The translations under genes and the position numbers were made by a program. Under the pieces are notes generated by a model, which saw only the letters and a program-made list of their open reading frames with translations, was not told where the DNA came from and did no database searches. From Aureisphaera galaxeae (GTDB lineage: Bacteria; Bacteroidota; Bacteroidia; Flavobacteriales; Flavobacteriaceae): a stretch of 64,000 bases of DNA. Positions 25,378 through 35,200 of this stretch are shown here, one piece after another (the first letter of the stretch is position 1; the number at the start of each line of letters is the position of its first letter). The stretch lies in assembly GCF_028561275.1 (NCBI RefSeq), contig NZ_JAQQTF010000010.1, positions 124,001 through 188,000 on the forward strand, in the 5' to 3' direction.

Positions 25378-26457
25378 TTAGGTGTATTCTTCGCCGAAAT
25401 TTTCTTTTACTTCGTTGAGTAGTTGTTTTATATCCTGTTCCTTTTCCTTCGGAAAGATCATTAAAACATTTTCTTTATCCACAACGATATAATCGTTTAA
25501 TCCATCTACCACCACCAATTTATCGGTAGCCGTATAGATCATATTCCCCGCTGCATTCTTAAGGTGTGGAGTGGCCCGAACGACTGCATTTTCATTAGCA
25601 GTTTCGGTAATTTTATCGTGAAGGGCTCCCCAAGTCCCAAGATCATTCCAATCGAAGGTAGCCTTTTTTACCAAAACATTGTTGGCTTTTTCCATAATGG
25701 CGAAGTCTATGGAAATGTTTTCGACATTGGGATAATTTTTATCGACAAATCCTTTTTCTTCTGTTGTGTTCAGAACCGTATACCCTTCATTTAAGGCAGC
25801 ATACATCTCTGGCATAAGTTCTTTAAAGGCGGCTACAATACTCTTTACACTCCACATAAAGATCCCAGCATTCCAAAAGAAATTTCCTTCGGCAATGAAC
25901 TGCTTGGCCGTTTCATAATCCGGCTTTTCCCGAAACTGCAACACCTTTTTAAGAGTAGAATCATCTTCTTTATCACTTTCAATATAACCATAACCGGTAT
26001 TGGGAAAGGTAGGATGTATTCCAAGGGTAACTAAAATATCATTCGAAGCACAGGCCTCAAAGCAGGTTTTCACGTCCTTCCGAAAGGCATCTTCGTCTTC
26101 AATCCAATGATCACTAGGCGCCACAATCATCACTCCATCGGGATTCTCCTTATGAATTTTGAGTGCAGACAACAAAATACAGGGTGCCGTATTCCGCATG
26201 GCTGGCTCCAAGACCACCTGCGAAGCATCTATATCGGGCAATTGTTCCAGGCAAAGATCCAGATAGCGCTCATTGGTCAAAATTTGAACATTCCCAGATG
26301 GAATATCATGGGTTAATCGAGAGAAGGTTTGTTGCAACAGGGTCTTCCCCGTTCCTAACATATCGTGAAATTGCTTAGGAAACTCTGAGGTACTCACAGG
26401 CCAAAAACGGGATCCTATGCCCCCAGCCATGATCACAGCGTAATAATTGGTATTCAA
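25378..26457 (-). CDS. manC: Mannose-1-phosphate guanylyltransferase
   Basis: 359 aa. Makes GDP-mannose from mannose-1-phosphate and GTP for polysaccharide synthesis. The opening MAGGIGSRFWPVSTSEFPKQF is the nucleotidyltransferase signature; VAPSDHWI and FREKPD are also present. It has only the guanylyltransferase domain, without the isomerase domain of bifunctional ManC/AlgA proteins. It lies 11 nt after the SprT-like gene. Confidence 0.92.
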   Translation of the reverse strand: MNTNYYAVIMAGGIGSRFWPVSTSEFPKQFHDMLGTGKTLLQQTFSRLTHDIPSGNVQILTNERYLDLCLEQLPDIDASQVVLEPAMRNTAPCILLSALKIHKENPDGVMIVAPSDHWIEDEDAFRKDVKTCFEACASNDILVTLGIHPTFPNTGYGYIESDKEDDSTLKKVLQFREKPDYETAKQFIAEGNFFWNAGIFMWSVKSIVAAFKELMPEMYAALNEGYTVLNTTEEKGFVDKNYPNVENISIDFAIMEKANNVLVKKATFDWNDLGTWGALHDKITETANENAVVRATPHLKNAAGNMIYTATDKLVVVDGLNDYIVVDKENVLMIFPKEKEQDIKQLLNEVKENFGEEYT

Positions 26458-26468
26458 TACTATCTATT

Positions 26469-27065
26469 TTATTTCAAGAACTCTACTTCTGCATTGGGAT
26501 TAAAAAGATACACGCGCCCTGTGGCTACTTCTACACATTCGTAACGTTTTACTCTTTTGTTACCCCTTTTAAACACTTTTCCATTGTATAAACGAAAGGT
26601 GCCTCCGTACGGAATTTCAAAGATATAGTTTTTATCGTTGGGCGGATCATATTGCTTTAATGCTAACGATAATTTAGCATCGGTATCGCTACTGGCCTTC
26701 GGATTCCTGAAATGATTTGCTAATAAAGGCAAGAGGGAATTTGGAAAAACCTCTGGCCTAATGAAAGGCAGCATTAATTGTTGAAAAGTGAGTTTCCATT
26801 CCTTTCCATGCGGTTTAATCGCCCTCCCGTATTGTGTAAAAGCTACCAAATGTGCTATTTCATGAATAAGGGTGATGGTAAAGCGATACGGGTTTAGATT
26901 GGAGTTCACCGTGATTTGATGTTGCCCATTGGGCATTTTGCGATAATCCCCATGACGTGTTACACGTTCATTTACGATCTTAAGATGAACCTTATGGTTT
27001 TTGAGCAATTCCAATGCCCCAGGAACTGCGGCAGAAGGAATGTATTTGGAAAGGATATTATCCAT
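26469..27065 (-). CDS. SprT-like zinc-metallopeptidase domain protein
   Basis: 198 aa. HEIAH (about residues 68-72) in the context TLIHEIAHLVAF is the SprT-type zinc site, and GKEWKLTFQ follows. The C-terminal part (YECVEVATGRVYLF) has a single cysteine, so a full zinc ribbon is missing. The substrate is unknown; related SprT/Spartan proteins cleave DNA-crosslinked proteins, but this is not shown here. It starts 2 nt after the SDR gene. Confidence 0.85.
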   Translation of the reverse strand: MDNILSKYIPSAAVPGALELLKNHKVHLKIVNERVTRHGDYRKMPNGQHQITVNSNLNPYRFTITLIHEIAHLVAFTQYGRAIKPHGKEWKLTFQQLMLPFIRPEVFPNSLLPLLANHFRNPKASSDTDAKLSLALKQYDPPNDKNYIFEIPYGGTFRLYNGKVFKRGNKRVKRYECVEVATGRVYLFNPNAEVEFLK

Positions 27066-27067
27066 TA

Positions 27068-27751
27068 TTAAGGCGTGCTATTGGATACCTGAAGGATTTT
27101 CCCATTGTAAAACTGATTTCCAGTTAAGGCGAAATCCATAATGTATTGGGCCATTTCCTTTGCGGTAACAGGTGCTTTGAATCCCGGGAAAGCTTCCTCT
27201 AACATTTCTGTTTGAACGGCACCTAACGCCAATGCATTGAATGCAGGGCCGCTCTCCTTGTACTCTTCGGCCAATACTTCTGTAAGGGTGATAAGCGCTC
27301 CCTTGCTACTACTGTAAGCTGCCAAACCGGGAAATTTTAGACTTCCCTGTATGCCTCCCATACTGCTAATATTGACGACATGTCCATCCTTCTCCATAAA
27401 AGGCAATACAGCCTGTGTTAACGCGGCTGCACCAAAAACATTTACATCATAGGAATATTGGAAATCCTCTTTTTTCAATTTGGAAAAAGGCTTGTTCACC
27501 AAATAGCCCGAATTATTGATAAGAATATCGACCTTGCCCCATTTTTCCTTAATAAAGGCGGGCACTTTCTTTATATCCTTAGGATCGGTGATATCGCAAG
27601 GAAAACAATGGCAATTGGTGACTCCCATGCCCGAAATCGGAACTTCATTTCTGGAAAGGGCCAAGACTTCATGTTTTGTATCTGCCAATAATCCTACCAA
27701 TTCATAGCCTATTCCCCTACTGGTTCCAGTGATAATGATGTTTTTCTTCAT
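27068..27751 (-). CDS. Short-chain dehydrogenase/reductase
   Basis: 227-aa classical SDR. Cofactor motif TGTSRGIG (about residues 8-15), NNSG, catalytic Ser in NISSMGG, and the YSSSK catalytic Tyr/Lys pair. The substrate is unknown. It is the first gene of a tight minus-strand run (SDR, SprT-like, manC, DUF389; gaps of 2, 11 and 11 nt). Confidence 0.92.
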   Translation of the reverse strand: MKKNIIITGTSRGIGYELVGLLADTKHEVLALSRNEVPISGMGVTNCHCFPCDITDPKDIKKVPAFIKEKWGKVDILINNSGYLVNKPFSKLKKEDFQYSYDVNVFGAAALTQAVLPFMEKDGHVVNISSMGGIQGSLKFPGLAAYSSSKGALITLTEVLAEEYKESGPAFNALALGAVQTEMLEEAFPGFKAPVTAKEMAQYIMDFALTGNQFYNGKILQVSNSTP

Positions 27752-27776
27752 AAGTGAAAGATACTATTCTTTATTG

Positions 27777-27807
27777 AAAAAGCCTTGCAACGAAACGTTA
27801 CAAGGCT
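27777..27807 (-). terminator. Terminator of the pyruvate dehydrogenase operon
   Basis: On the minus strand AGCCTTGTAACG and CGTTGCAAGGCT form a 12-bp stem with a 3-nt loop (one T-G pair), followed by TTTT. Confidence 0.85.
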
Positions 27808-27832
27808 CTATAAAATTTGGTTCCCGATGCAT

Positions 27833-29428
27833 TTAAACAAACATGGTCACAGGATTTTCTATATAGTTTCGTAATGTCTGTAGGAAGGCTGCTCCTGTCG
27901 CTCCATCTACCGTTCTATGATCGCACGCTAGGGTAACCGTCATGGTATTTCCAATAGCAATGGCTCCATTCTTTACCACAGGTTTCTGAATGATGGCCCC
28001 TACTGATAGGATGGCGGAGTTTGGCTGATTGATAATAGAAGTAAACTCCTTAATACCGAACATTCCCAAATTGGAAACGGTAAAGGTACTTCCTTGCATT
28101 TCATCTGGCGTCAATTTCTTATTACGGGCCTTTCCTGCCAATTCTTTCACCGAAGCTCCTATTTGTGAGAAGGTCATCTGGTCGGCGAATTTCAATACAG
28201 GAACCACTAAGCCATCTTCAACCGCCACAGCAACACCAATATGGATATGCTTCGCAATTTTGGTAGTCTTATCCGCCCACGTAGAATTCACTCTTGGGTG
28301 CTTTCTCAGTGCCATAGCACATGCTTTAACGATCATATCGTTAAAGGATATCTTCACATCGGGATCGGAATTAATAGCCTTTCTAGAGGCGATAGCCGTA
28401 TCCATATCGAACTCAACCGTAAGGTAATAATGCGGAGCGGTGAATTTAGATTCGCCCAATCGTTTCGCAATGGTCTTACGCATTTGCGAATTGTTCACCT
28501 CATCCCAGCTTTCTTCCCCAACAGGAATATAAGCAGGAACGCCTGCTGTCGCAGCACTTGGTTGATAGTTCTCTATATCTCTTTTTATGATACGCCCATT
28601 TTCCCCAGAACCTTGTACGCGAGAAAGATCGATTCCCTTTTCCTCTGCCAATTTCTTAGCCAAAGGAGAAGCAAATATTCTTCCTCCCGAAGTTTGGGTT
28701 GTTACCTTAGGAGCTTCCGCTTTCGGTGCCTCTTTAGGTGCTTCAGGTGCAGGAGTCGGCGCTTTTTTCTCTTCTTTAGGCGCTGGCGCTGTTGGTTTTG
28801 CACTTATAGAAACGCCAGAAACATCGGTTCCAGCAGGTCCAATAATGGCCAACAAGGCATCTACCTTTGCGGTTTCACCTTCTTGAATACCTATTTTAAG
28901 CAGGGTCCCGCTGTAGAAAGATTCAAACTCCATCGTGGCCTTGTCCGTTTCGATCTCGGCAAGGATATCCCCTTCTTCAACCGCGTCGCCTTCCTTCTTT
29001 AACCAGGTGGCTACGGTTCCTTCTTCCATGGTATCACTTAAGCGTGGCATGGTAATGATTTCCACCCCTTCAGGAAGATCTCCTCCGGTTGAAGCTTCCT
29101 CGGCTGGTGCTTCACTTGAAGTTTCGGCAACAGTATCTTCCGCTTCTTTGGCTGACACATCACCAGAAAGAAGTCCAGAAATATCTTCTCCCTCTTCCCC
29201 AATAATGGCCAAAAGGGCGTCCACGTTTGCCGTTTCACCTTCACCAACACCAATGTGCAGTAAGGTTCCTTCGTAAAAGGACTCAAATTCCATTGTGGCC
29301 TTGTCCGTTTCAATCTCGGCAAGTATATCTCCTTCTTCCACTTTGTCCCCCACTTTTTTAAGCCAAGTGGCAACGGTACCTTCTTCCATGGTATCGCTCA
29401 AACGGGGCATGGTAATTACTTCTGCCAT
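27833..29428 (-). CDS. pdhC: Pyruvate dehydrogenase E2, dihydrolipoamide acetyltransferase
   Basis: 531 aa. Two lipoyl domains (lipoyl lysines at about 43 and 163, both in ETDKATMEFE), alanine/proline-rich linkers, a peripheral-subunit-binding domain (FASPLAKKLAEEKGIDLS, near 250-285) and the catalytic acetyltransferase domain with His 504 and Asp 508 (DHRTVDG). It transfers acetyl to CoA. The two lipoyl domains are also very similar at DNA level, indicating duplication. It starts 3 nt after the E1 alpha gene; E1 beta is not in the window. Confidence 0.96.
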   Translation of the reverse strand: MAEVITMPRLSDTMEEGTVATWLKKVGDKVEEGDILAEIETDKATMEFESFYEGTLLHIGVGEGETANVDALLAIIGEEGEDISGLLSGDVSAKEAEDTVAETSSEAPAEEASTGGDLPEGVEIITMPRLSDTMEEGTVATWLKKEGDAVEEGDILAEIETDKATMEFESFYSGTLLKIGIQEGETAKVDALLAIIGPAGTDVSGVSISAKPTAPAPKEEKKAPTPAPEAPKEAPKAEAPKVTTQTSGGRIFASPLAKKLAEEKGIDLSRVQGSGENGRIIKRDIENYQPSAATAGVPAYIPVGEESWDEVNNSQMRKTIAKRLGESKFTAPHYYLTVEFDMDTAIASRKAINSDPDVKISFNDMIVKACAMALRKHPRVNSTWADKTTKIAKHIHIGVAVAVEDGLVVPVLKFADQMTFSQIGASVKELAGKARNKKLTPDEMQGSTFTVSNLGMFGIKEFTSIINQPNSAILSVGAIIQKPVVKNGAIAIGNTMTVTLACDHRTVDGATGAAFLQTLRNYIENPVTMFV

Positions 29429-29431
29429 AGT

Positions 29432-30430
29432 TTATAATTTATGAGGTAAAAATGGATAATCTTCTTGTTCGTAAACCACATCGTACATCACGTTTTTCTC
29501 TGGATATGGAGACTCATCTGCGAACTTCTCGCATTCGGTTACCAGATCCTTCACGCGCTTGTCGATAACTGCGATTTCTTCTTCGGTTGCGTATTTCTTT
29601 TTGTAGATAATATCAAGTACGTAGCTAATAGGATCTTCATCACGCATCTTCTCTACTTCTTCTTTGGTACGATAATGTTGCGCATCACTCATAGAGTGTC
29701 CTCTATAACGATAGGTACGAATCTCCAAGAATGTTGGACCTCCTCCGGTTCTTGCTCGGGTAATGGCTTCATCCAATTCTTTCGCCACTACTTCAGGTTT
29801 CATACCATCCACGGGACGACAAGGCATTTCGTATCCCAATCCTAATTTCCAAATGTCGGTATGGTTGGCGGTACGTTCTACCGAAGTTCCCATGGCATAA
29901 CCATTGTTTTCTACACAGAATACAACAGGTAGGTTCCAAAGCATGGCCAAGTTAAAGGTTTCATGCAACGAACCTTGTCGTGTAGCACCGTCTCCCATAA
30001 AAGTAAGCGTAACACCATCGCGGCCCGCATACTTGTCTCCAAATGCAAGGCCAGCTCCTAAAGGAATCTGTCCCCCTACAATACCGTGACCACCATAAAA
30101 TCCATGTTCTTTGGAAAAAATGTGCATAGATCCTCCCAATCCTTGAGAAGTTCCTGTAGCTTTTCCGTAAAGCTCTGCCATCACTTTTTTGGGATCCACT
30201 CCCATACCGATGGGTTGCACGTGATTTCTATAAGCCGTGATCATTTTGTCTTTGCTAAGGTCCATTGCATGCAATGCTCCCGCTAAAACAGCTTCTTGAC
30301 CATTGTATAGGTGAAGAAAACCTCGAACTTTTTGTTTGATATATACTTGTGCTAGTTTGTCCTCGAACTTGCGCCAGAAAAGCATATCCTCATACCACTG
30401 AAGATAAGTTTGTTTGGTTATTTTTTTCAT
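29432..30430 (-). CDS. pdhA: Pyruvate dehydrogenase E1 component, alpha subunit
   Basis: 332 aa. Thiamine-diphosphate site GDGATRQG through VENNGYAMGTS (GDG-x-NN motif), and the mobile loop YRYRGHSMSDAQHYRT. It decarboxylates pyruvate together with a beta subunit encoded elsewhere. The first gene of the pdhA-pdhC operon, with a strong promoter at 30503-30475. Confidence 0.95.
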   Translation of the reverse strand: MKKITKQTYLQWYEDMLFWRKFEDKLAQVYIKQKVRGFLHLYNGQEAVLAGALHAMDLSKDKMITAYRNHVQPIGMGVDPKKVMAELYGKATGTSQGLGGSMHIFSKEHGFYGGHGIVGGQIPLGAGLAFGDKYAGRDGVTLTFMGDGATRQGSLHETFNLAMLWNLPVVFCVENNGYAMGTSVERTANHTDIWKLGLGYEMPCRPVDGMKPEVVAKELDEAITRARTGGGPTFLEIRTYRYRGHSMSDAQHYRTKEEVEKMRDEDPISYVLDIIYKKKYATEEEIAVIDKRVKDLVTECEKFADESPYPEKNVMYDVVYEQEDYPFLPHKL

Positions 30431-30452
30431 TGAGTAAACGCTAAATATTCGC

Positions 30453-30469
30453 CTGAAAAATTTTTTCAG
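30453..30469. promoter_or_regulatory. Palindrome in the pdhA leader
   Basis: CTGAAAAA and TTTTTCAG are separated by one T, 6 nt downstream of the -7 box, hence close to the transcription start. It could be an operator or simply an AT-rich hairpin. Confidence 0.35.
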
Positions 30470-30474
30470 AATAA

Positions 30475-30503
30475 CAAAAATACTACATTCTTAGGTACTA
30501 CAA
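30475..30503 (-). promoter_or_regulatory. Promoter of pdhA
   Basis: On the minus strand: TTG (30503-30501), an 18-nt spacer, TATTTTTG (30482-30475). This fits the flavobacterial consensus and gives a leader of about 40 nt. Confidence 0.7.
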
Positions 30504-30564
30504 AACCTCATTTTCTGAAAAAACGAGCGAAAACGTTGTCGAAAATAAAATTGCCATAAAAGGC

Positions 30565-31047
30565 CTATAAATAAGAGTGATCGAAAATAAGGGGAAGCAG
30601 GTCTTTTACCGACTGTGCCTTGACCACTTTCCCTGAAGCTCCCATAAAATAGATAGGAATGGGCGCCTCCTGTTTTACCTCGTATTCGGCTAGGGATTGT
30701 CTACAGGCTCCGCAGGGAGGTATGGGGACTTTGGTTTCCTGTTTTAAGGAACCTGCCGTAAGCGCCATTGCTGTAAATTTAGCATTGGGATAGGTGGCCC
30801 CGGCATGGAATGCCGCTACGCGTTCGGCACAGAGTCCGGAAGGAAAGGCCGCGTTTTCCTGATTGTTTCCAGTAACGACTTCTCCCGAATCTAGAAGTAT
30901 CGCCGCCCCTACCTGAAAATGCGAATAAGGCGCATAAGCATTTTTTCGTGCTTCGTGCGCCTTATCCATTAATTGTTGAATGTCTTCTGAAAGTTCAGAA
31001 ACAGATTCGAAAACGTCTAGTTCTGTTTCAATTTTCAGTTTTTTCAT
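30565..31047 (-). CDS. cdd: Cytidine deaminase
   Basis: 160 aa. The zinc site consists of Cys 73 and catalytic Glu 75 (CAE) and Cys 112/Cys 115 (PCGACRQ). It deaminates cytidine and deoxycytidine for pyrimidine salvage. It starts 2 nt after porV, so it is the last gene of the porU-porV-cdd operon, an order common in Flavobacteriia. Confidence 0.95.
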   Translation of the reverse strand: MKKLKIETELDVFESVSELSEDIQQLMDKAHEARKNAYAPYSHFQVGAAILLDSGEVVTGNNQENAAFPSGLCAERVAAFHAGATYPNAKFTAMALTAGSLKQETKVPIPPCGACRQSLAEYEVKQEAPIPIYFMGASGKVVKAQSVKDLLPLIFDHSYL

Positions 31048-31049
31048 TT

Positions 31050-32201
31050 CTAGTATTCTGTATACTCGTCTCCAAAGTTGAAGGTAAGTCCGAAACGAAG
31101 TGTTCCTTCTAATGGACTTCTTACTCTCGAAGTAGAGAACAAGTATGAAATATCAATATTAATCGCAGTATAACGGAATCCAGCTCCTAGTGACAAGAAC
31201 TTTCTAGATCCCTTTTCTTCACTTTCGTTGAAATATCCTGTTCTGAAAGCAAATACATCTTGGTACCAGTATTCAGCTCCCAACGCCCAAGTGAATTCTT
31301 TCAACTCTTCTCCGAATCCATCAGGTGCATCCCCGAAAGAAGAGAACATTCCACTTACAAAGCTTTCATTGTAGAAGTCATCATCTCTGGTAATCGCTCC
31401 ATCTCCGTTAGAATCGCTTGGAGTAGGTACTAGAAGCTTGTTCACTTCAGCATTTACACCAATTTTGTTGTACTCGTCCAAGATGAAGTCGAATCCACCT
31501 CCCAATCCAAGATTGATTGGCAAGCTGTTTTCCTGACCCGTTTCATCATATTTCAATTTTGGTCCCATGTTAGAGATGTTGAAACCAGCTCTCCAACGAC
31601 CGTCAAAATCATTATAAGCAATTTCCTCACTCTGATAGTATCCAGCCACATCTACCGCAAAAGAACCCGCTGCAGAAGCATCTTCGTTAGCCGTCTGCAA
31701 TTTCAGGTCCGAACGAATGTAACGACCTGCTACCGCCATAGCAAAGCGATCACTTAATCGCAGGGCATAGGACACATCGAAGGTTAATTCGTTGGGTTTT
31801 ACCACAAGCGGCTCCTGATCGAAGGTCTCACGCAATTCGATTTCTCCATTACTGAAGTATCTAAAACTGGCAGCAACTGCACTTCGCTCGTTGATACGGT
31901 TATAATAAGATAAGTTTCCAAGGAAGATGTCATTTACTAGATTACTTAAGTAAGGGGTATAGGTAACACCTACTCCTTGCTTGGATATTGCGAAAGCATA
32001 CTTAGCTGGGTTCCACTGCTGTGAAAAAGCATCAGCTGAAGTCGCTACTCCCATGTCCGCCATACCACCAGATCTTGCATCGGCAGCAATCAATAGAAAG
32101 GGTACTCCTGTTGTAATTACCCTATCATCTATATTACTTTCCTGGGCATTCGCTTTAAACACTAGTAATCCTAGTAAAATTGGAATAAAAAGTTTCTTCA
32201 T
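31050..32201 (-). CDS. porV: Type IX secretion outer-membrane protein PorV (LptO)
   Basis: 383 aa with a signal peptide (ending ANAQ). The mature N-terminus carries the family segment TGVPFLLIAADARSGGMADMGV, followed by a FadL-like beta-barrel with alternating strands and a C-terminal strand ending in an aromatic-rich segment. PorV shuttles T9SS cargo to the attachment complex with PorU. A TATATTTG box lies on the minus strand at 32226-32219, between porU and porV, so the gene may have its own promoter. Confidence 0.93.
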   Translation of the reverse strand: MKKLFIPILLGLLVFKANAQESNIDDRVITTGVPFLLIAADARSGGMADMGVATSADAFSQQWNPAKYAFAISKQGVGVTYTPYLSNLVNDIFLGNLSYYNRINERSAVAASFRYFSNGEIELRETFDQEPLVVKPNELTFDVSYALRLSDRFAMAVAGRYIRSDLKLQTANEDASAAGSFAVDVAGYYQSEEIAYNDFDGRWRAGFNISNMGPKLKYDETGQENSLPINLGLGGGFDFILDEYNKIGVNAEVNKLLVPTPSDSNGDGAITRDDDFYNESFVSGMFSSFGDAPDGFGEELKEFTWALGAEYWYQDVFAFRTGYFNESEEKGSRKFLSLGAGFRYTAINIDISYLFSTSRVRSPLEGTLRFGLTFNFGDEYTEY

Positions 32202-32218
32202 GAGGTGAAAATTTTGAG

Positions 32219-32226
32219 CAAATATA
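32219..32226 (-). promoter_or_regulatory. -7 box of porV
   Basis: TATATTTG on the minus strand, between the porU stop (32237) and the porV start (32201). No TTG at the right distance, so it is a weak or partial promoter call. Confidence 0.35.
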
Positions 32227-32236
32227 ATTGTAATTT

Positions 32237-35200
32237 TTAAAGGATGACCAGTTTTTCAAATTTTTCGACTTGCTGATCAATTAACGGGGATTTTACAGTA
32301 AGCTTGTATACATAGACGCCTTTTCCGATTTTATCACCGAAGTCATCGAGCCCATCCCAAACAATTTCACGGGACAGTCCTCCATCGGACATCACGCTCT
32401 GATTTATGGTCCGGACTACCTTTCCAGTCACCGTAAAAATCTGCACTTGTACATCGAGCATTTCCGATGGACGGTTGTGTTCGAACCAGAATTCAGTATA
32501 GTCTACAAAAGGATTCGGATAATTAAGCACACGTCGTACTTCGAGTTGATTATTTCCGAAAACAATAAATTGAATTTCGGCGGTTGAGGAATTATTGTAT
32601 ACATCCCATGCTTTTAAGGTAAGGGTATGCAACCCTTCTTCGAGATTTCTTAATTTATAATTGGCCGTTCCTTGTGTAAAGTCGTCTACTTCGGCCTGAT
32701 AATATTCATTCAATACAAAGGGATTGGTCTCATCACCATCAAGAATGGCAACAATATCATGACCTATTCCACTGGCTGTATTAATTCCATTCTCATCAGA
32801 AATTTTGGCGATAAGATTGGGAGAATCATTGGTGATTCCTCCAGAAATGAAGGACTCATCATTCATGAACAACTGAATCTCCGGGCCTTGGTTATCGGTA
32901 GGTGCATTTTCATTAAGTCCTCCCACACGTATATCCAGATTGAAGCCTGTTTGGTCTTCCAGCACACTATTTCGTTTCGCATAAAGACTCACTTTTCCTT
33001 GTCCTACGGGAATTTGAATATCCCTAGGCACCACAAATTCGAATTCGAATTCCCCATTCAATACAGTAGCTTTTCCATTGAATAGTACTTCCCCTAGTGT
33101 CTTAAAATCTAAAATGAGTAGGTTCCCTTGACTATCGGTTTCCCCATCATTCCCCAGGGTTTGGCGCTGTACATCCTTATCGAATACCTTAGCTTCCAAA
33201 ACCCCGTTGTAATTGGTCAGCACATTTCCAGACTCATCCAACACCTGTCCACCCAATTTCACTTTACTCAGGGCCTCCAAAACCACAGTTGAAGAGCTAA
33301 TAGGCTCATCATTCAGTTCTGTAATACGGATACTTTGCTTCGGGAATGCCAAACGAATGGCTGGGTCTCCTACATAGAACACTACCCTCTTATCTGGATT
33401 GGTGATACGGTTTTTGGTCAAACGGAGCGCTTCAGAAGGCGGCACGGGGATATCGAGCCCGAATCCGAACAAATCTTCTGCTAAAGCTTCATTCACTGCC
33501 ACTCCCGTACTAATAAGAATGGCTCTTGTAGTCGTAATCAAAGCTACGGCACCCCCATCGGGGTTCCAATAGGTAAGTTCTCCTGCTGTAATTCTCAAGG
33601 GATTATCGAATTTGGTGAACTCACAGGTCACTGTTACTATACAAGGATAGCGGTTTTCGTTCTTAAGGTTGTTCGCAATGTCTTTGGTATAAATAAACTC
33701 ACTGGCCAGACCATCTTCTCCTCCATGCCCAAAATAATTCAAGATGAGAGCACCCAATTCAATGTCATTGATAATTTGTTCGTTTACCTTGGGATAGCGA
33801 TCCCCTCCTGCCGATGTTTCTTGTTGAAACGCATCGGAGTGAATCTTCTTTACATTAATATAGGGTTTCTCATCTGTGATCCTATCTCCAATTCCATCAA
33901 GTGTTACTTCCAAGCTCTGAAATTCTCCAGCTTTGTCCACATCGTCCGATACTAAAACCAAGTTATTTCTCCAGTTTCCATAGGCAGGAGCCAAGGAATA
34001 TGCAATAGCTTTGTCTACCATTGTATTTGCCAAGGAAACATTATCGGCCAGAATACGACCTACTGCTATATCTAAAATATCGTTTGTGCTCATTCCACCA
34101 TCGTCCTCTCCCATCATTCCGAAGAAATCATCGGACATAAAAGAAAGTAGGGAATCATTACTGCTTACTGTATGGAACGTAGGAACAATATTATTGTTTC
34201 CCGAAAGTCGATCCTTCATGTCCACCGAGGTGTCCCCAAACATACATAGGTATTTAATCCTTCGATCTGGAGAAGAGGCATTTTCATAAATGTATCGAAC
34301 CAAATTCCTAATGGCCGATATGTCTTGCATTCCAGAACTGAATTCTGTGTATACCTGTTCTGTGGTCACCACCTTTACATTCAATCCGTTTACATTTTTA
34401 TGGTGATTTGCCAATCGTAGTGCAGGCTGAATTAAAAACGACGGTGTTACTATTAGATAGTCGATATCCTGAAAATTACCGGAACCGTCATTCAATATGG
34501 TTCCTTTCAGGTTCTGATTCGGAACTCTACTATCGTTCGTTCGCGAGGGAGAGAAATAATCGTTAGGATTAACGGCCACATATTCTCTTAACTCTCCAAG
34601 ATTTACATTAAAACTGAAGGGACTCGCATTATTTTCATTGGCAACAGATCTAATATTTTGAGGATCCGTTACATCCCAAACCTGATTAAATTGAGAGGCA
34701 TTGGTTATTTGGTATGCCCCAATACCCGTTTGGTTGGCTACATCGTTATTTCGAAACAACAGCTGTCCATTTACGCCTTCCAAACGACGAAGGGCTTCAA
34801 TATTTATGTAATCCAGATATCCGACACTGGCAGGGTTCCCTCCATTCAAATATTCCAATTCTACTGTCACCGTACCCTGACCCCCCGGAGCAGGGAATTC
34901 TCCATTAAAGAAATTCTCACTCAGCAAGGTCGTACTTCCTAGTAATGGGACGAATGTTAAAGGATTGAGCGCCGTATTATTTATGGAGAGCGACATACTT
35001 GTTGACACTTCTGAGGCAGAAGCGGCATTCACGTTCACTCTCATGGGCACTTGACCTATCATATTGGGAAAGGTAAATTCGAAAGTCTGCATATTTTCGA
35101 TATCGAATCGGTTCCCATACCATTTCCTACCCACTAAAGCTGGACTAAAGTCATCTATCTCATGGAACTGATAGTCATGGAATGTATCAATAATTGTAGG

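Noticed and set aside
28241-29002. 253-aa open frame on the plus strand
   Set aside because: Antisense to pdhC; composition (Arg/Ser/Cys-rich) reflects the lipoyl and linker coding strand read backwards.
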